Part shown: positions 11,500 through 26,600 of the stretch, one piece after another
Position numbering within the stretch: position 1 is the first letter of the stretch
Layout of the letters: each line of letters opens with the position of its first letter
Translations under genes and position numbers: made by a program
Origin: Nematostella vectensis
Taxonomy: Eukaryota > Cnidaria > Anthozoa > Actiniaria > Edwardsiidae
Reading direction: 5' to 3'
Length of the DNA stretch: 64,000 bases
NCBI RefSeq assembly: GCF_932526225.1
Contig: NC_064035.1
Coordinates: 622,501-686,500, forward strand
Notes under the pieces: generated by a model
What the model was told of the DNA's origin: nothing
The model's input: the letters and a program-made list of their open reading frames with translations, nothing else
Database searches by the model: none

Positions 11500-13900
11500 A
11501 TCGATACTTAATTATACTGTTCTTGGTGTGTCATGACATAAAAAGAAGGTATAGGGACATTTTTATGTACTCTCAGCATCTTTGATGTGCTCATGCTATG
11601 TTCAGGATCCTGTACATATTTTTTGCACACAAGAACTAACTAGATTCCTTGGATAACTTGATTAAGTAGATTCTAACATAGAGCATAGCGCTCGATAGAT
11701 TGATATACCTTTTTTTCCGAGTATACTGTTTTATTTTTCCTAATGTTACTTTTTGGAATTTACATTCGGAAAAAAAATTATCGATTGTAACCTTTTGCAG
11801 GTTACACTCGTAAAACAAATTCCCGAATGTAACCCTGAAGCTTTTCCCGAATGTAACCTCCAGTCCGATGGTGACTTTGCTTGGGATAGTTTACGATACC
11901 AATAGTATTTAAAGTAATTTTCATTCCAATTCCCTTCAGCAATGCCACGTTAGTCTTTCGTTGCGGGCACTTGACTACTAACGCAGCGACCCGGGTTCGA
12001 TTCCCGCTGATAGCCTATTTTTTTTTTCTTTTTTTTTTTTTAAATATCGATACTTAATTATACTGTTCTTGGTGTGTCATGACATAAAAAGAAGGTATAG
12101 GGACATTTTTATGTACTCTCAGCATCTTTGATGTGCTCATGCTTTGTTCAGGATCCTGTACATATTTTATGCACACAAGAACTAACTAGATTCCTTGGAT
12201 AACTTGATTAAGTAGATTCTAACATAGAGCATAGCGCTCGATAGATTGATATACCTTTTTTTCCGAGTATACTGTTTTATTTTTCCTAATGTTACTTTTT
12301 GGAATTTACATCCGGAAAAAAAAATATCGATTGTAACCTTTTGCAGGTTACACTCGTAAAACAAATTCCCGAATGTAACCCTGAAGCTTTTCCCGAATGT
12401 AACCTCCAGTCCGATGGTGACTTTGCTTAGGATAGTTTACGATACCAATAGTATTAAAAGTAATTTTCATTACAATTCCCTTCAGCAATGCTACGTTAGT
12501 CTTTCGTTGCGGGCACTTGACTACTAACACAGCGACCCGGGTTCTATTCCCGTTGATAGCCTATTTTTGTTTTCTTCATTTTTTTTTTTAAATATCGATA
12601 CTTAATTATACTGTTCTTGGTGTGTCATGACATAAAAAGAAGGTATAGGGACATTTTTATGTACTCTCAGCATCTTTGATGTGCTCATGCTATGTTCAGG
12701 ATCCTGTACATATTTTATGCACACAAGAACTAACTAGATTCCTTGGATAACTTGATTAAGTAGATTTTAACATAGAGCATAGCGCTCGATAGATTGATAT
12801 ACCTTTTTTCCGAGTATACTGTTTTATTTTTCCTAATGTTACTTTTTGGAATTTACATTCGGAAAAAAAATTATCGATTGTAACCTTTTGGAGGTTACAC
12901 TCGTAAAACAAATTCCCGAATGTAACCCTGAAGCTTTTCCCGAATGTAACCTCCAGTCCGATGGTGACTTTGCTTGGGATAGTTTTACGATACCAATAGT
13001 ATTAAAAGTAATTTCCATTACAATTCCCTTCAGCAATGCCACGTTAATCTTTCGTTGCGGGCACTTGACTACTAACGCAGCGACCCGGGTTCGATTCCCG
13101 CTGATAGCCTATTTTTTTTTCTTTTTCTTTTTTTAAATATCGATACTTAATTATACTGTTCTTGGTGTGTCATGACATAAAAAGAAGGTATAGGGACATT
13201 TTTATGTACTCTCAGCATCTTTGATGTGCTCATGCTTTGTTCAGGATCCTGTACATATTTTATGCACACAAGAACTAACTAGATTCCTTGGATAACTTGA
13301 TTAAGTAGATTCTAACATAGAGCATAGCGCTCGATAGATTGATATACCTTTTTTTCCGAGTATACTGTTTTATTTTCCTAATGTTACTTTTTGGAATTTA
13401 CATCCGGAAAAAAAAAATATCGATTGTAACCTTTTGCAGGTTACACTCGTAAAACAAATTCCCGAATGTAACCCTGAAGCTTTTCCCGAATGTAACCTCC
13501 AGTCCGATGGTGACTTTGCTTAGGATAGTTTACGATACCAATAGTATTAAAAGTAATTTTCATTACAATTCCCTTCAGCAATGCTACGTTAGTCTTTCGT
13601 TGCGGGCACTTGACTACTAACACAGCGACCCGGGTTCTATTCCCGTTGATAGCCTATTTTTGTTTTCTTCATTTTTTTTTTAAATATCGATACTTAATTA
13701 TACTGTTCTTGGTGTGTCATGACATAAAAAGAAGGTATAGGGACATTTTTATGTACTCTCAGCATCTTTGATGTGCTCATGCTATGTTCAGGATCCTGTA
13801 CATATTTTATGCACACAAGAACTAACTAGATTCCTTGGATAACTTGATTAAGTAGATTCTAACATAGAGCATAGCGCTCGATAGATTGATATACCTTTTT
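11500..13900 (+). repeat. Mixed monomers with short-range duplicates
   Basis: The copy near 11994 carries TTTTCATTCCAATTCC. The copy from 12540 carries a six-T ACCTTTTTTCCGAG tag near 12802, plus TTTAACATAG and TTTCCATTAC. The same six-T monomer reappears from 14181 and from 29438. TTCTATTCC B-boxes at 12540, 13633 and 14181 all carry CTAACACAG upstream, which marks a local expansion of one variant. Confidence 0.75.
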
Positions 13901-16900
13901 TTCCGAGTATACTGTTTTATTTTTCCTAATGTTACTTTTTGGAATTTACATCCGGAAAAAAAAAATATCGATTGTAACCTTTTGCAGGTTACACTCGTAA
14001 AACAAATTCCCGAATGTAACCCTGAAGCTTTTCCCGAATGTAACCTCCAGTCCGATGGTGACTTTGCTTAGGATAGTTTACGATACCAATAGTATTAAAA
14101 GTAATTTTCATTACAATTCCCTTCAGCAATGCTACGTTAGTCTTTCGTTGCGGGCACTTGACTACTAACACAGCGACCCGGGTTCTATTCCCGTTGATAG
14201 CCTATTTTTGTTTTCTTCATTTTTTTTTTAAATATCGATACTTAATTATACTGTTCTTGGTGTGTCATGACATAAAAAGAAGGTATAGGGACATTTTTAT
14301 GTACTCTCAGCATCTTTGATGTGCTCATGCTATGTTCAGGATCCTGTACATATTTTATGCACACAAGAACTAACTAGATTCCTTGGATAACTTGATTAAG
14401 TAGATTTTAACATAGAGCATAGCGCTCGATAGATTGATATACCTTTTTTCCGAGTATACTGTTTTATTTTTCCTAATGTTACTTTTTGGAATTTACATTC
14501 GGAAAAAAAAATTATCGATTGTAACCTTTTGGAGGTTACACTCGTAAAACAAATTCCCGAATGTAACCCTGAAGCTTTTCCCGAATGTAACCTCCAGTCC
14601 GATGGTGACTTTGCTTGGGATAGTTTACGATACCAATAGTATTAAAAGTAATTTCCATTACAATTCCCTTCAGCAATGCCACGTTAATCTTTCGTTGCGG
14701 GCACTTGACTACTAACGCAGCGACCCGGGTTCGATTCCCGCTGATAGCCTATTTTTTTTTCTTTTTCTTTTTTTAAATATCGATACTTAATTATACTGTT
14801 CTTGGTGTGTCATGACATAAAAAGAAGGTATAGGGACATCTTTATGTACTCTCAGCATCTGTGAAGTGCTCAAGCTATGTTCAGGATCCTGTACATATTT
14901 TATGCACACAAGAACTAACTAGATTCCTTGGATAACTTGATTAAGTAGATTCTAACATAGAGCATAGCGCTCGATAGATTGATATACCTTTTTTTCCGAG
15001 TATACTGTTTTATTTTTCCTAATGTTACTTTTTGGAATTTACATTCGGAAAAAAAAATTATCGATTGTAACCTTTTGCAGGTTACACTCGTAAAACAAAT
15101 TCCCCGAATGTAACCCTGAAGCTTTTCCCGAATGTAACCTCCAGTCCGATGGTGACTTTGCTTGGGATAGTTTACGATACCAATAGTATTAAAAGTAATT
15201 TTCATTCCAATTCCCTTCAGCAATGCCACGTTAGTCTTTCGTTGCGGGCACTTGACTACTAACGCAGCGACCCGGGTTCGATTCCCGCTGATAGCCTATT
15301 TTTTTTTTCTTTTTTTTTTTTTAAATATCGATACTTAATTATACTGTTCTTGGTGTGTCATGACATAAAAAGAAGGTATAGGGACATTTTTATGTACTCT
15401 CAGCATCTTTGATGTGCTCATGCTTTGTTCAGGATCCTGTACATATTTTATGCACACAAGAACTAACTAGATTCCTTGGATAACTTGATTAAGTAGATTC
15501 TAACATAGAGCATAGCGCTCGATAGATTGATATACCTTTTTTTCCGAGTATACTGTTTTATTTTTCCTAATGTTACTTTTGGAATTTACATCCGGAAAAA
15601 AAAATATCGATTGTAACCTTTTGCAGGTTACACTCGTAAAACAAATTCCCGAATGTAACCCTGAAGCTTTTCCCGAATGTAACCTCCAGTCCGATGGTGA
15701 CTTTGCTTGGGATAGTTTACGATACCAATAGTATTAAAAGTAATTTTCATTACAATTCCCTTCAGCAATGCCACGTTAGTCTTTCGTTGCGGGCACTTGA
15801 CTACTAACGCAGCTACCCGGGTTCGATTCCCGCTGATAGCCCATTTTTTTTTTTTTTTTTAAATATCGATACTTAATTATACTGTTCTTGGTGTGTCATG
15901 ACATAAAAAAAGGTATAGGGACATTTTTATGTACTCTCAGCATCTTTGATGTGCTCAAGCTTTGTTCAGGATCCTGTACATATTTTATGCACACAAGAAC
16001 TAACTAGATTCCTTGGATAACTTGATTAAGTAGATTCTAACATAGAGCATAGCGCTCGATAGATTGATATACCTTTTTTTCCGAGTATACTGTTTTATTT
16101 TTCCTAATGTTACTTTTTGGAATTTACATTCGGAAAAAATATTATCGATTGTAACCTTTTGGAGGTTACACTCGTAAAACAAATTCCCGAATGTAACCCT
16201 GAAGCTTTTCCCGAATGTAACCTCCAGTCCGATGGTGACTTTGCTTGGGATAGTTTACGATACCAATAGTATTAAAAGTAATTTTCATTACAATTCCCTT
16301 CAGCAATGCCACGTTAGTCTTTCGTTGCGGGCACTTGACTACTAACGCAGCTACCCGGGTTCGATTCCCGCTGATAGCCTATTTTTTTTCTTTATTTTTT
16401 TTTAAAATATCGATACTTAATTATACTGTTCTTGGTGTGTCATGACATAAAAAGAAGGTATAGGGACATTTTTATGTACTCTCAGCATCTTTGATGTGCT
16501 CATGCTTTGTTCAGGATCCTGTACATATTTTATGCACACAAGAACTAACTAGATTCCTTGGACTTGATTAAGTAGATTCTAACATAGAAAATAGCGCTCG
16601 ATAGATTGATATACCTTTTTTTCCGAGTATACTGTTTTATTTTTCCTAATGTTACTTTTTTAAATTTACATCCGGAAAAAAAATATCGATTGTAACCTTT
16701 TGCAGGTTACACTCGTAAAACAAATTCCCGAATGTAACCCTGAAGCTTTTCCCGAATGTAACCTCCAGTCCGATGGTGACTTTGCTTGGGATAGTTTACG
16801 ATACCAATAGTATTAAAAGTAATTTTCATTACAATTCCCTTCAGCAATGCCACGTTAGTCTTTCGTTGCGGGCACTTGACTACTAACGCAGCGACCCGGG

Positions 16901-19900
16901 TTCGATTCCCGCTGATAGCCTATTTTTGTTTTCTTCATTTTTTTTTTTTTTAAATATCGATACTTAATTATACTGTTCTTGGTGTGTCATGACATAAAAA
17001 GAAGGTATAGGGACATTTTTATGTACTCTCAGCATCTTTGATGTGCTCATGCTATGTTCAGGATCCTGTACATATTTTATGCACACAAGAACTAACTAGA
17101 TTCCTTGGATAACTTGATTAAGTAGATTCTAACATAGAGCATAGCGCTCGATAGATTGATATACCTTTTTTTCCGAGTATACTGTTTTATTTTTCCTAAT
17201 GTTACTTTTTTGAATTTACATCCGGAAAAAAAAATATCGATTGTAACCTTTTGCAGGTTACACTCGTAAAACAAATTCCCGAATGTAACCCTGAAGCTTT
17301 TCCCGAATGTAACCTCCAGTCCGATGGTGACTTTGCTTAGGATAGTTTACGATACCAATAGTATTAAAAGTAATTTTCATTACAATTCCCTTCAGCAATG
17401 CCACGTTAGTCTTTCGTTGCGGGCACTTGACTACTAACGCAGCGACCCGGGTTCGATTCCCGCTGATAGCCTATTTTTGTTTTCTTCATTTTTTTTTTTT
17501 TTTAAATATCGATACTTAATTATACTGTTCTTGGTGTGTCATGACATAAAAAGAAGGTATAGGGACATTTTTATGTACTCTCAGCATCTTTGATGTGCTC
17601 ATGCTATGTTCAGGATCCTGTACATATTTTATGCACACAAGAACTAACTAGATTCCTTGGATAACTTGATTAAGTAGATTCTAACATAGAGCATAGCGCT
17701 CGATAGATTGATATACCTTTTTTTCCGAGTATACTGTTTTATTTTTCCTAATGTTACTTTTTTGAATTTACATCCGGAAAAAAAAATATCGATTGTAACC
17801 TTTTGCAGGTTACACTCGTAAAACAAATTCCCGAATGTAACCCTGAAGCTTTTCCCGAATGTAACCTCCAGTCCGATGGTGACTTTGCTTAGGATAGTTT
17901 ACGATACCAATAGTATTAAAAGTAATTTTCATTACAATTCCCTTCAGCAATGCTACGTTAGTCTTTCGTTGCGGGCACTTGACTACTAACGCAGCGACCC
18001 GGGTTCTATTCCCGTTGATAGCCTATTTTTGTTTTCTTCATTTTTTTTTTAAATATCGATACTTAATTATACTGTTCTTGGTGTGTCATGACATAAAAAG
18101 AAGGTATAGGGACATCTTTATGTACTCTCAGCATCTGTGAAGTGCTCAAGCTATGTTCAGGATCCTGTACATATTTTATGCACACAAGAACTAACTAGAT
18201 TCCTTGGATAACTTGATTAAGTAGATTCTAACATAGAGCATTGCGCTCGATAGATTGATATACCTTTTTTTCCGAGTATACTGTTTTGATTTTCCTAATG
18301 TTACTTTTTGGAATTTACATTCGGAAAAAATATTATCGATTGTAACCTTTTGGAGGTTACACTCGTAAAACAAATTCCCGAATGTAACCCTGAAGCTTTT
18401 CCCGAATGTAACCTCCAGTCCGATGGTGACTTTGCTTGGGATAGTTTACGATACCAATAGTATTAAAAGTAATTTTCATTACAATTCCCTTCAGCAATGC
18501 CACGTTAGTCTTTCGTTGCGGGCACTTGACTACTAACGCAGCTACCCGGGTTCGATTCCCGCTGATAGCCTATTTTTTTTCTTTATTTTTTTTTAAAATA
18601 TCGATACTTAATTATACTGTTCTTGGTGTGTCATGACATAAAAAGAAGGTATAGGGACATTTTTATGTACTCTCAGCATCTTTGATGTGCTCATGCTTTG
18701 TTCAGGATCCTGTACATATTTTATGCACACAAGAACTAACTAGATTCCTTGCATAACTTGATTAAGTAGATTCTAACATAGAGCATAGCGCTCGATAGAT
18801 TGATATACCTTTTTTTCCGAGTATACTGTTTTATTTTTCCTAATGTTACTTTTTTAAATTTACATCCGGAATAAAAATATCGATTGTAACCTTTTGCAGG
18901 TTACACTCGTAAAACAAATTCCCGAATGTAACCCTGAAGCTTTTCCCGAATGTAACCTCCAGTCCGATGGTGACTTTGCTTGGGATAGTTTACGATACCA
19001 ATAGTATTAAAAGTAATTTTCATTACAATTCCCTTCAGCAATGCCACGTTAGTCTTTCGTTGCGGGCACTTGACTACTAACGCAGCGACCCGGGTTCGAT
19101 TCCCGCTGATAGCCTTTTTTTTTTTCTTTTTTTTTTTTTTTTTTAAATATCGATACTTAATTATACTGTTCTTGGTGTGTCATGACATAAAAAGAAGGTA
19201 TAGGGACATTTTTATGTACTCTCAGCATCTGTGATGTGCTCATGCTATGTTCAGGATCCTGTACATATTTTATGCACACAAGAACTAACTAGATTACTTG
19301 GATAACTTGATTAAGTAGATTCTAACATAGAGCATAGCGCTCGATAGATTGATATACCTTTTTTTCCGAGTATACTGTTTTATTTTTCCTAATGTTACTT
19401 TTTTGGATTTACATCCGGAAAAAAAAAATATCGATTGTAACCTTTTGCAGGTTACACTCGTAAAACAAATTCCCGAATGTAACCCTGAAGCTTTTCCCGA
19501 ATGTAACCTCCAGTCCGATGGTGACTTTGCTTGGGATAGTTTACGATACCAATAGTATTTAAAGTAATTTTCATTACAATTCCCTTCAGCAATGCCACGT
19601 TAGTCTTTCGTTGCGGGCACTTGACTACTAACGCAGCGACCCGGGTTCGATTCCCGCTGATAGCCTATTTTTGTTCTCGTCATTTTTTTTTTAAATATCG
19701 ATAGTTAATTATACTGTTCTTGGTGTGTCATGACATAAAAAGAAGGTATAGGGACATTTTTATGTACTCTCAGCATCTTTGATGTGCTCATGCTATGTTC
19801 AGGATCCTGTACATATTTTTTGCACACAAGAACTAACTAGATTCCTTGGATAACTTGATTAAGTAGATTTTAACATAGAGCATAGCGCTCGATAGATTGA

Positions 19901-20639
19901 TATACCTTTTTTTCCGAGTATACTGTTTTATTTTTCCTAATGTTACTTTTTGGAATTTACATTCGGAAAAAAAATTATCGATTGTAACCTTTTGGAGGTT
20001 ACACTCGTAAAACAAATTCCCGAATGTAACCCTGAAGCTTTTCCCGAATGTAACCTCCAGTCCGATGGTGACTTTGCTTGGGATAGTTTACGATACCAAT
20101 AGTATTAAAAGTAATTTCCATTACAATTCCCTTCAGCAATGCCACGTTAATCTTTCGTTGCGGGCACTTGACTACTAACGCAGCGACCCGGGTTCGATTC
20201 CCGCTGATAGCCTATTTTTTTTTCTTTTTCTTTTTTTTAATATCGATACTTAATTATACTGTTCTTGGTGTGTCATGACATAAAAAGAAGGTATAGGGAC
20301 ATTTTTATGTACTCTCAGCATCTGTGAAGTGCTCAAGCTATGTTCAGGATCCTGTACATATTTTATGCACACAAGAACTAACTAGATTCCTTGGATAACT
20401 TGATTAAGTAGATTCTAACATAGAGTATAGCGCTCGATAGATTGATATACCTTTTTTTCCGAGTATACTGTTTTATTTTTCCTAATGTGACTTTTTTTAA
20501 TTTACATCCGGAAAAAAAAATATCGATTGTAACCTTTTGCAGGTTACACTCGTAAAACAAATTCCCGAATGTAACCCTGAAGCTTTTCCCGAATGTAACC
20601 TCCAGTCCGATGGTGACTTTGCTTGGGATAGTTTACGAT

Positions 20640-23600
20640 ACCAATAGTATTTAAAGTAATTTTCATTACAATTCCTTTCAGCAATGCCACGTTAGTCTTT
20701 TGTTGCTGGCACTTGACTACTAACGCAGCGACCCGGGTTCGATTCCCGCTGATAGCCTATTTTTGTTTTCTTCATTTTTTTTTTAAATATCGATACTTAA
20801 TTATACTGTTCTTGGTGTGTCATGACATAAAAAGAAGGTATAGGGACATTTTTATGTACTCTCAGCATCTTTGATGTGCTCATGCTATGTTCAGGATCCT
20901 GTACATATTTTATGCACACAAGAACTAACTAGATTCCTTGGATAACTTGATTAAGTAGATTTTAACATAGAGCATAGCGCTCGATAGATTGATATACCTT
21001 TTTTTCCGAGTATACTGTTTTATTTTTCCTAATGTTACTTTTTGGAATTTACATTCGGAAAAAAAATTATCGATTGTAACCTTTTGGAGGTTACACTCGT
21101 AAAACAAATTCCCGAATGTAACCCTGAAGCTTTTCCCGAATGTAACCTCCAGTCCGATGGTGACTTTGCTTGGGATAGTTTACGATACCAATAGTATTAA
21201 AAGTAATTTCCATTACAATTCCCTTCAGCAATGCCACGTTAATCTTTCGTTGCGGTCACTTGACTACTAACGCAGCAACCCGGGTTCGATTCCCGCTGAT
21301 AGCCTTTTTTTTTTTTAAATATCGATACTTAATTATACTGTTCTTGGTGTGTCATGACATAAAAAGAAGGTATAGGGACATTTTTATGTACTCTCAGCAT
21401 CTGTGATGTGCTCATGCTATGTTCAGGATCCTGTACATATTTTATGCACACAAGAACTAACTAGATTACTTGGATAACTTGATTAAGTAGATTCTAACAT
21501 AGAGCATAGCGCTCGATAGATTGATATACCTTTTTTTCCGAGTATACTGTTTTATTTTTCCTAATGTTACTTTTTTGAATTTACATCCGGAAAAAAAAAT
21601 ATCGATTGTAACCTTTTGCAGGTTACACTCGTAAAACAAATTCCCGAATGTAACCCTGAAGCTTTTCCCGAATGTAACCTCCAGTCCGATGGTGACTTTG
21701 CTTGGGATAGTTTACGATACCAATAGTATTTAAAGTAATTTTCATTACAATTCCCTTCAGCAATGCCACGTTAGTCTTTCGTTGCGGGCACTTGACTACT
21801 AACGCAGCGACCCGGGTTCGATTCCCGCTGATAGCCTATTTTTGTTCTCGTCATTTTTTTTTTAAATATCGATACTTAATTATACTGTTCTTGGTGTGTC
21901 ATGACATAAAAAGAAGGTATAGGGACATTTTTATGTACTCTCAGCATCTTTGATGTGCTCATGCTATGTTCAGGATCCTGTACATATTTTATGCACACAA
22001 GAACTAACTAGATTCCTTGGATAACTTGATTAAGTAGATTTTAACATAGAGCATAGCGCTCGATAGATTGATATACCTTTTTTTCCGAGTATACTGTTTT
22101 ATTTTTCCTAATGTTACTTTTTGGAATTTACATTCGGAAAAAAAATTATCGATTGTAACCTTTTGGAGGTTACACTCGTAAAACAAATTCCCGAATGTAA
22201 CCCTGAAGCTTTTCCCGAATGTAACCTCCAGTCCGATGGTGACTTTGCTTGGGATAGTTTACGATACCAATAGTATTAAAAGTAATTTCCATTACAATTC
22301 CCTTCAGCAATGCCACGTTAATCTTTCGTTGCGGGCACTTGACTACTAACGCAGCCACCCGGGTTCGATTCCCGCTGATAGCCTATTTTTTTTTTTTTCT
22401 TTTTTTTAATATCTATACTTAATTATACTGTTCTTGGTGTGTCATGACATAAAAAGAAGGTATAGGGACATTTTTATGTACTCTCAGCATCTGTGAAGTG
22501 CTCAAGCTATGTTCAGGATCCTGTACATATTTTATGCACACAAGAACTAACTAGATTCCTTGGATAACTTGATTAAGTAGATTCTAACATAGAGTATAGC
22601 GCTCGATAGATTGATATACCTTTTTTTCCGAGTATACTGTTTTATTTTTCCTAATGTGACTTTTTTTAATTTACATCCGGAAAAAAAAATATCGATTGTA
22701 ACCTTTTGCAGGTTACACTCGTAAAACAAATTCCCGAATGTAACCCTGAAGCTTTTCCCGAATGTAACCTCCAGTCCGATGGTGACTTTGCTTGGGATAG
22801 TTTACGATACCAATAGTATTTAAAGTAATTTTCATTACAATTCCTTTCAGCAATGCCACGTTAGTCTTTCGTTGCTGGCACTTGACTACTAACGCAGCGA
22901 CCCGGGTTCGATTCCCGCTGATAGCCTATTTTTGTTTTCTTCATTTTTTTTTTAAATATCGATACTTAATTATACTGTTCTTGGTGTGTCATGACATAAA
23001 AAGAAGGTATAGGGACATTTTTATGTACTCTCAGCATCTTTGATGGGCTCATGCTATGTTCAGGATCCTGTACATATTTTATGCACACAAGAACTAACTA
23101 GATTCCTTGGATAACTTGATTAAGTAGATTTTAACATAGAGCATAGCGCTCGATAGATTGATATACCTTTTTTTCCGAGTATACTGTTTTATTTTTCCTA
23201 ATGTTACTTTTTGGAATTTACATTCGGAAAAAAAATTATCGATTGTAACATTTTGGAGGTTACACTCGTAAAACAAATTCCCGAATGTAACCCTGAAGCT
23301 TTTCCCGAATGTAACCTCCAGTCCGATGGTGACTTTGCTTGGGATAGTTTACGATACCAATATTATTAAAAGTAATTTCCATTACAATTCCCTTCAGCAA
23401 TGCCACGTTAATCTTTCGTTGCGGGCACTTGACTACTAACGCAGCGACCCGGGTTCGATTCCCGCTGATAGCCTATTTTTTTTTTTCTTTTTCTTTTTTT
23501 AAATATCGATACTTAATTATACTGTTCTTGGTGTGTCATGACATAAAAAGAAGGTATAGGGACATCTTTATGTACTCTCAGCATCTGTGAAGTGCTCAAG

Positions 23601-26600
23601 CTATGTTCAGGATCCTGTACATATTTTATGCACACAAGAACTAACTAGATTCCTTGGATAACTTGATTAAGTAGATTCTAACATAGAGCATAGCGCTCGA
23701 TAGATTGATATACCTTTTTTTCCGAGTATACTGTTTTATTTTTCCTAATGTTACATTTTGGAATTTACATTCGGAAAAAAAATTATCGATTGTAACCTTT
23801 TGCAGGTTACACTCGTAAAACAAATTCCCGAATGTAACCCTGAAGCTTTTCCCGAATGTAACCTCCAGTCCGATGGTGACTTTGCTTGGGATAGTTTACG
23901 ATACCAATAGTATTTAAAGTAATTTTCATTACAATTCCTTTCAGCAATGCCACGTTAGTCTTTTGTTGCTGGCACTTGACTACTAACGCAGCGACCCGGG
24001 TTCGATTCCCGCTGATAGCCTATTTTTGTTTTCTTCATTTTTTTTTTAAATATCGATACTTAATTATACTGTTCTTGGTGTGTCATGACATAAAAAGAAG
24101 GTATAGGGACATTTTTATGTACTCTCAGCATCTTTGATGTGCTCATGCTATGTTCAGGATCCTGTACATATTTTATGCACACAAGAACTAACTAGATTCC
24201 TTGGATAACTTGATTAAGTAGATTTTAACATAGAGCATAGCGCTCGATAGATTGATATACCTTTTTTTACGAGTATACTGTTTTATTTTTCCTAATGTTA
24301 CTTTTTGGAATTTACATTCGGAAAAAAAATTATCGATTGTAACCTTTTGGAGGTTACACTCGTAAAACAAATTCCCGAATGTAACCCTGAAGCTTTTCCC
24401 GAATGTAACCTCCAGTCCGATGGTGACTTTGCTTGGGATAGTTTACGATACCAATAGTATTAAAAGTAATTTCCATTACAATTCCCTTCAGCAATGCCAC
24501 GTTAATCTTTCGTTGCGGTCACTTGACTACTAACGCAGCCACCCGGGTTCGATTCCCGCTGATAGCCTTTTTTTTTTTTAAATATCGATACTTAATTATA
24601 CTGTTCTTGGTGTGTCATGACATAAAAAGAAGGTATAGGGACATTTTTATGTACTCTCAGCATCTGTGATGTGCTCATGCTATGTTCAGGATCCTGTACA
24701 TATTTTATGCACACAAGAACTAACTAGATTACTTGGATAACTTGATTAAGTAGATTCTAACATAGAGCATAGCGCTCGATAGATTGATATACCTTTTTTT
24801 CCGAGTATACTGTTTTATTTTTCCTAATGTTACTTTTTTGAATTTACATCCGGAAAAAAAAATATCGATTGTAACCTTTTGCAGGTTACACTCGTAAAAC
24901 AAATTCCCGAATGTAACCCTGAAGCTTTTCCCGAATGTAACCTCCAGTCCGATGGTGACTTTGCTTGGGATAGTTTACGATACCAATAGTATTTAAAGTA
25001 ATTTTCATTACAATTCCCTTCAGCAATGCCACGTTAGTCTTTCGTTGCGGGCACTTGACTACTAACGCAGCGACCCGGGTTCGATTCCCGCTGATAGCCT
25101 ATTTTTGTTCTCGTCATTTTTTTTTTAAATATCGATACTTAATTATACTGTTCTTGGTGTGTCATGACATAAAAAGAAGGTATAGGGACATTTTTATGTA
25201 CTCTCAGCATCTTTGATGTGCTCATGCTATGTTCAGGATCCTGTACATATTTTATGCACACAAGAACTAACTAGATTCCTTGGATAACTTGATTAAGTAG
25301 ATTTTAACATAGAGCATAGCGCTCGATAGATTGATATACCTTTTTTTCCGAGTATACTGTTTTATTTTTCCTAATGTTACTTTTTGGAATTTACATTCGG
25401 AAAAAAAATTATCGATTGTAACCTTTTGGAGGTTACACTCGTAAAACAAATTCCCGAATGTAACCCTGAAGCTTTTCCCGAATGTAACCTCCAGTCCGAT
25501 GGTGACTTTGCTTGGGATAGTTTACGATACCAATAGTATTAAAAGTAATTTCCATTACAATTCCCTTCAGCAATGCCACGTTAATCTTTCGTTGCGGGCA
25601 CTTGACTACTAACGCAGCGACCCGGGTTCAATTCCCGCTGATAGCCTATTTTTTTTTCTTTTTCTTTTTTTTAATATCGATACTTAATTATACTGTTCTT
25701 GGTGTGTCATGACATAAAAAGAAGGTATAGGGACATTTTTATGTACTCTCAGCATCTGTGAAGTGCTCAAGCTATGTTCAGGATCCTGTACATATTTTAT
25801 GCACACAAGAACTAACTAGATTCCTTGGATAACTTGATTAAGTAGATTCTAACATAGAGTATAGCGCTCGATAGATTGATATACCTTTTTTTCCGAGTAT
25901 ACTGTTTTATTTTTCCTAATGTGACTTTTTTTAATTTACATCCGGAAAAAAAAATATCGATTGTAACCTTTTGCAGGTTACACTCGTAAAACAAATTCCC
26001 GAATGTAACCCTGAAGCTTTTCCCGAATGTAACCTCCAGTCCGATGGTGACTTTGCTTGGGATAGTTTACGATACCAATAGTATTTAAAGTAATTTTCAT
26101 TACAATTCCTTTCAGCAATGCCACGTTAGTCTTTCGTTGCTGGCACTTGACTACTAACGCAGCGACCCGGGTTCGATTCCCGCTGATATCCTATTTTTGT
26201 TTTCTTCATTTTTTTTTTAAATATCGATACTTAATTATACTGTTCTTGGTGTGTCATGACATAAAAAGAAGGTATAGGGACATTTTTATGTACTCTCAGC
26301 ATCTTTGATGTGCTCATGCTATGTTCAGGATCCTGTACATATTTTATGCACACAAGAACTAACTAGATTCCTTGGATAACTTGATTAAGTAGATTTTAAC
26401 ATAGAGCATAGCGCTCGATAGATTGATATACCTTTTTTTCCGAGTATACTGTTTTATTTTTCCTAATGTTACTTTTTGGAATTTACATTCGGAAAAAAAA
26501 TTATCGATTGTAACCTTTTGGAGGTTACACTCGTAAAACAAATTCCCGAATGTAACCCTGAAGCTTTTCCCGAATGTAACCTCCAGTCCGATGGTGACTT

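Larger units (their letters stand above)
8175..11500 (+). repeat. Shorter relative of the 15.8-19.6 kb block
   Basis: Order and tags match the later block: GCCCATTTT T-tract start and AAAAAATATTATC near 8490 (also near 16133), TTCTATTCC B-box at 9807 (also 18002), GCATAACTTG near 10556 (also 18752), CCGGAATAAAAATATC near 10671 (also 18868), and TTTTTGTTCTCGTC near 11472 (also 19672). The offset is 7645 at the start and 8195 after one monomer, because the monomer beginning at 17450 has no counterpart here. A private GTGTTCG mutation sits at 10898. Confidence 0.85.

Noticed and set aside
14915-15229. Longest ORF in the window, 104 codons on the minus strand
   Set aside because: It joins two usual short ORF frames because of one extra C near 15104. 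A single-copy indel fusion is not evidence of a gene.
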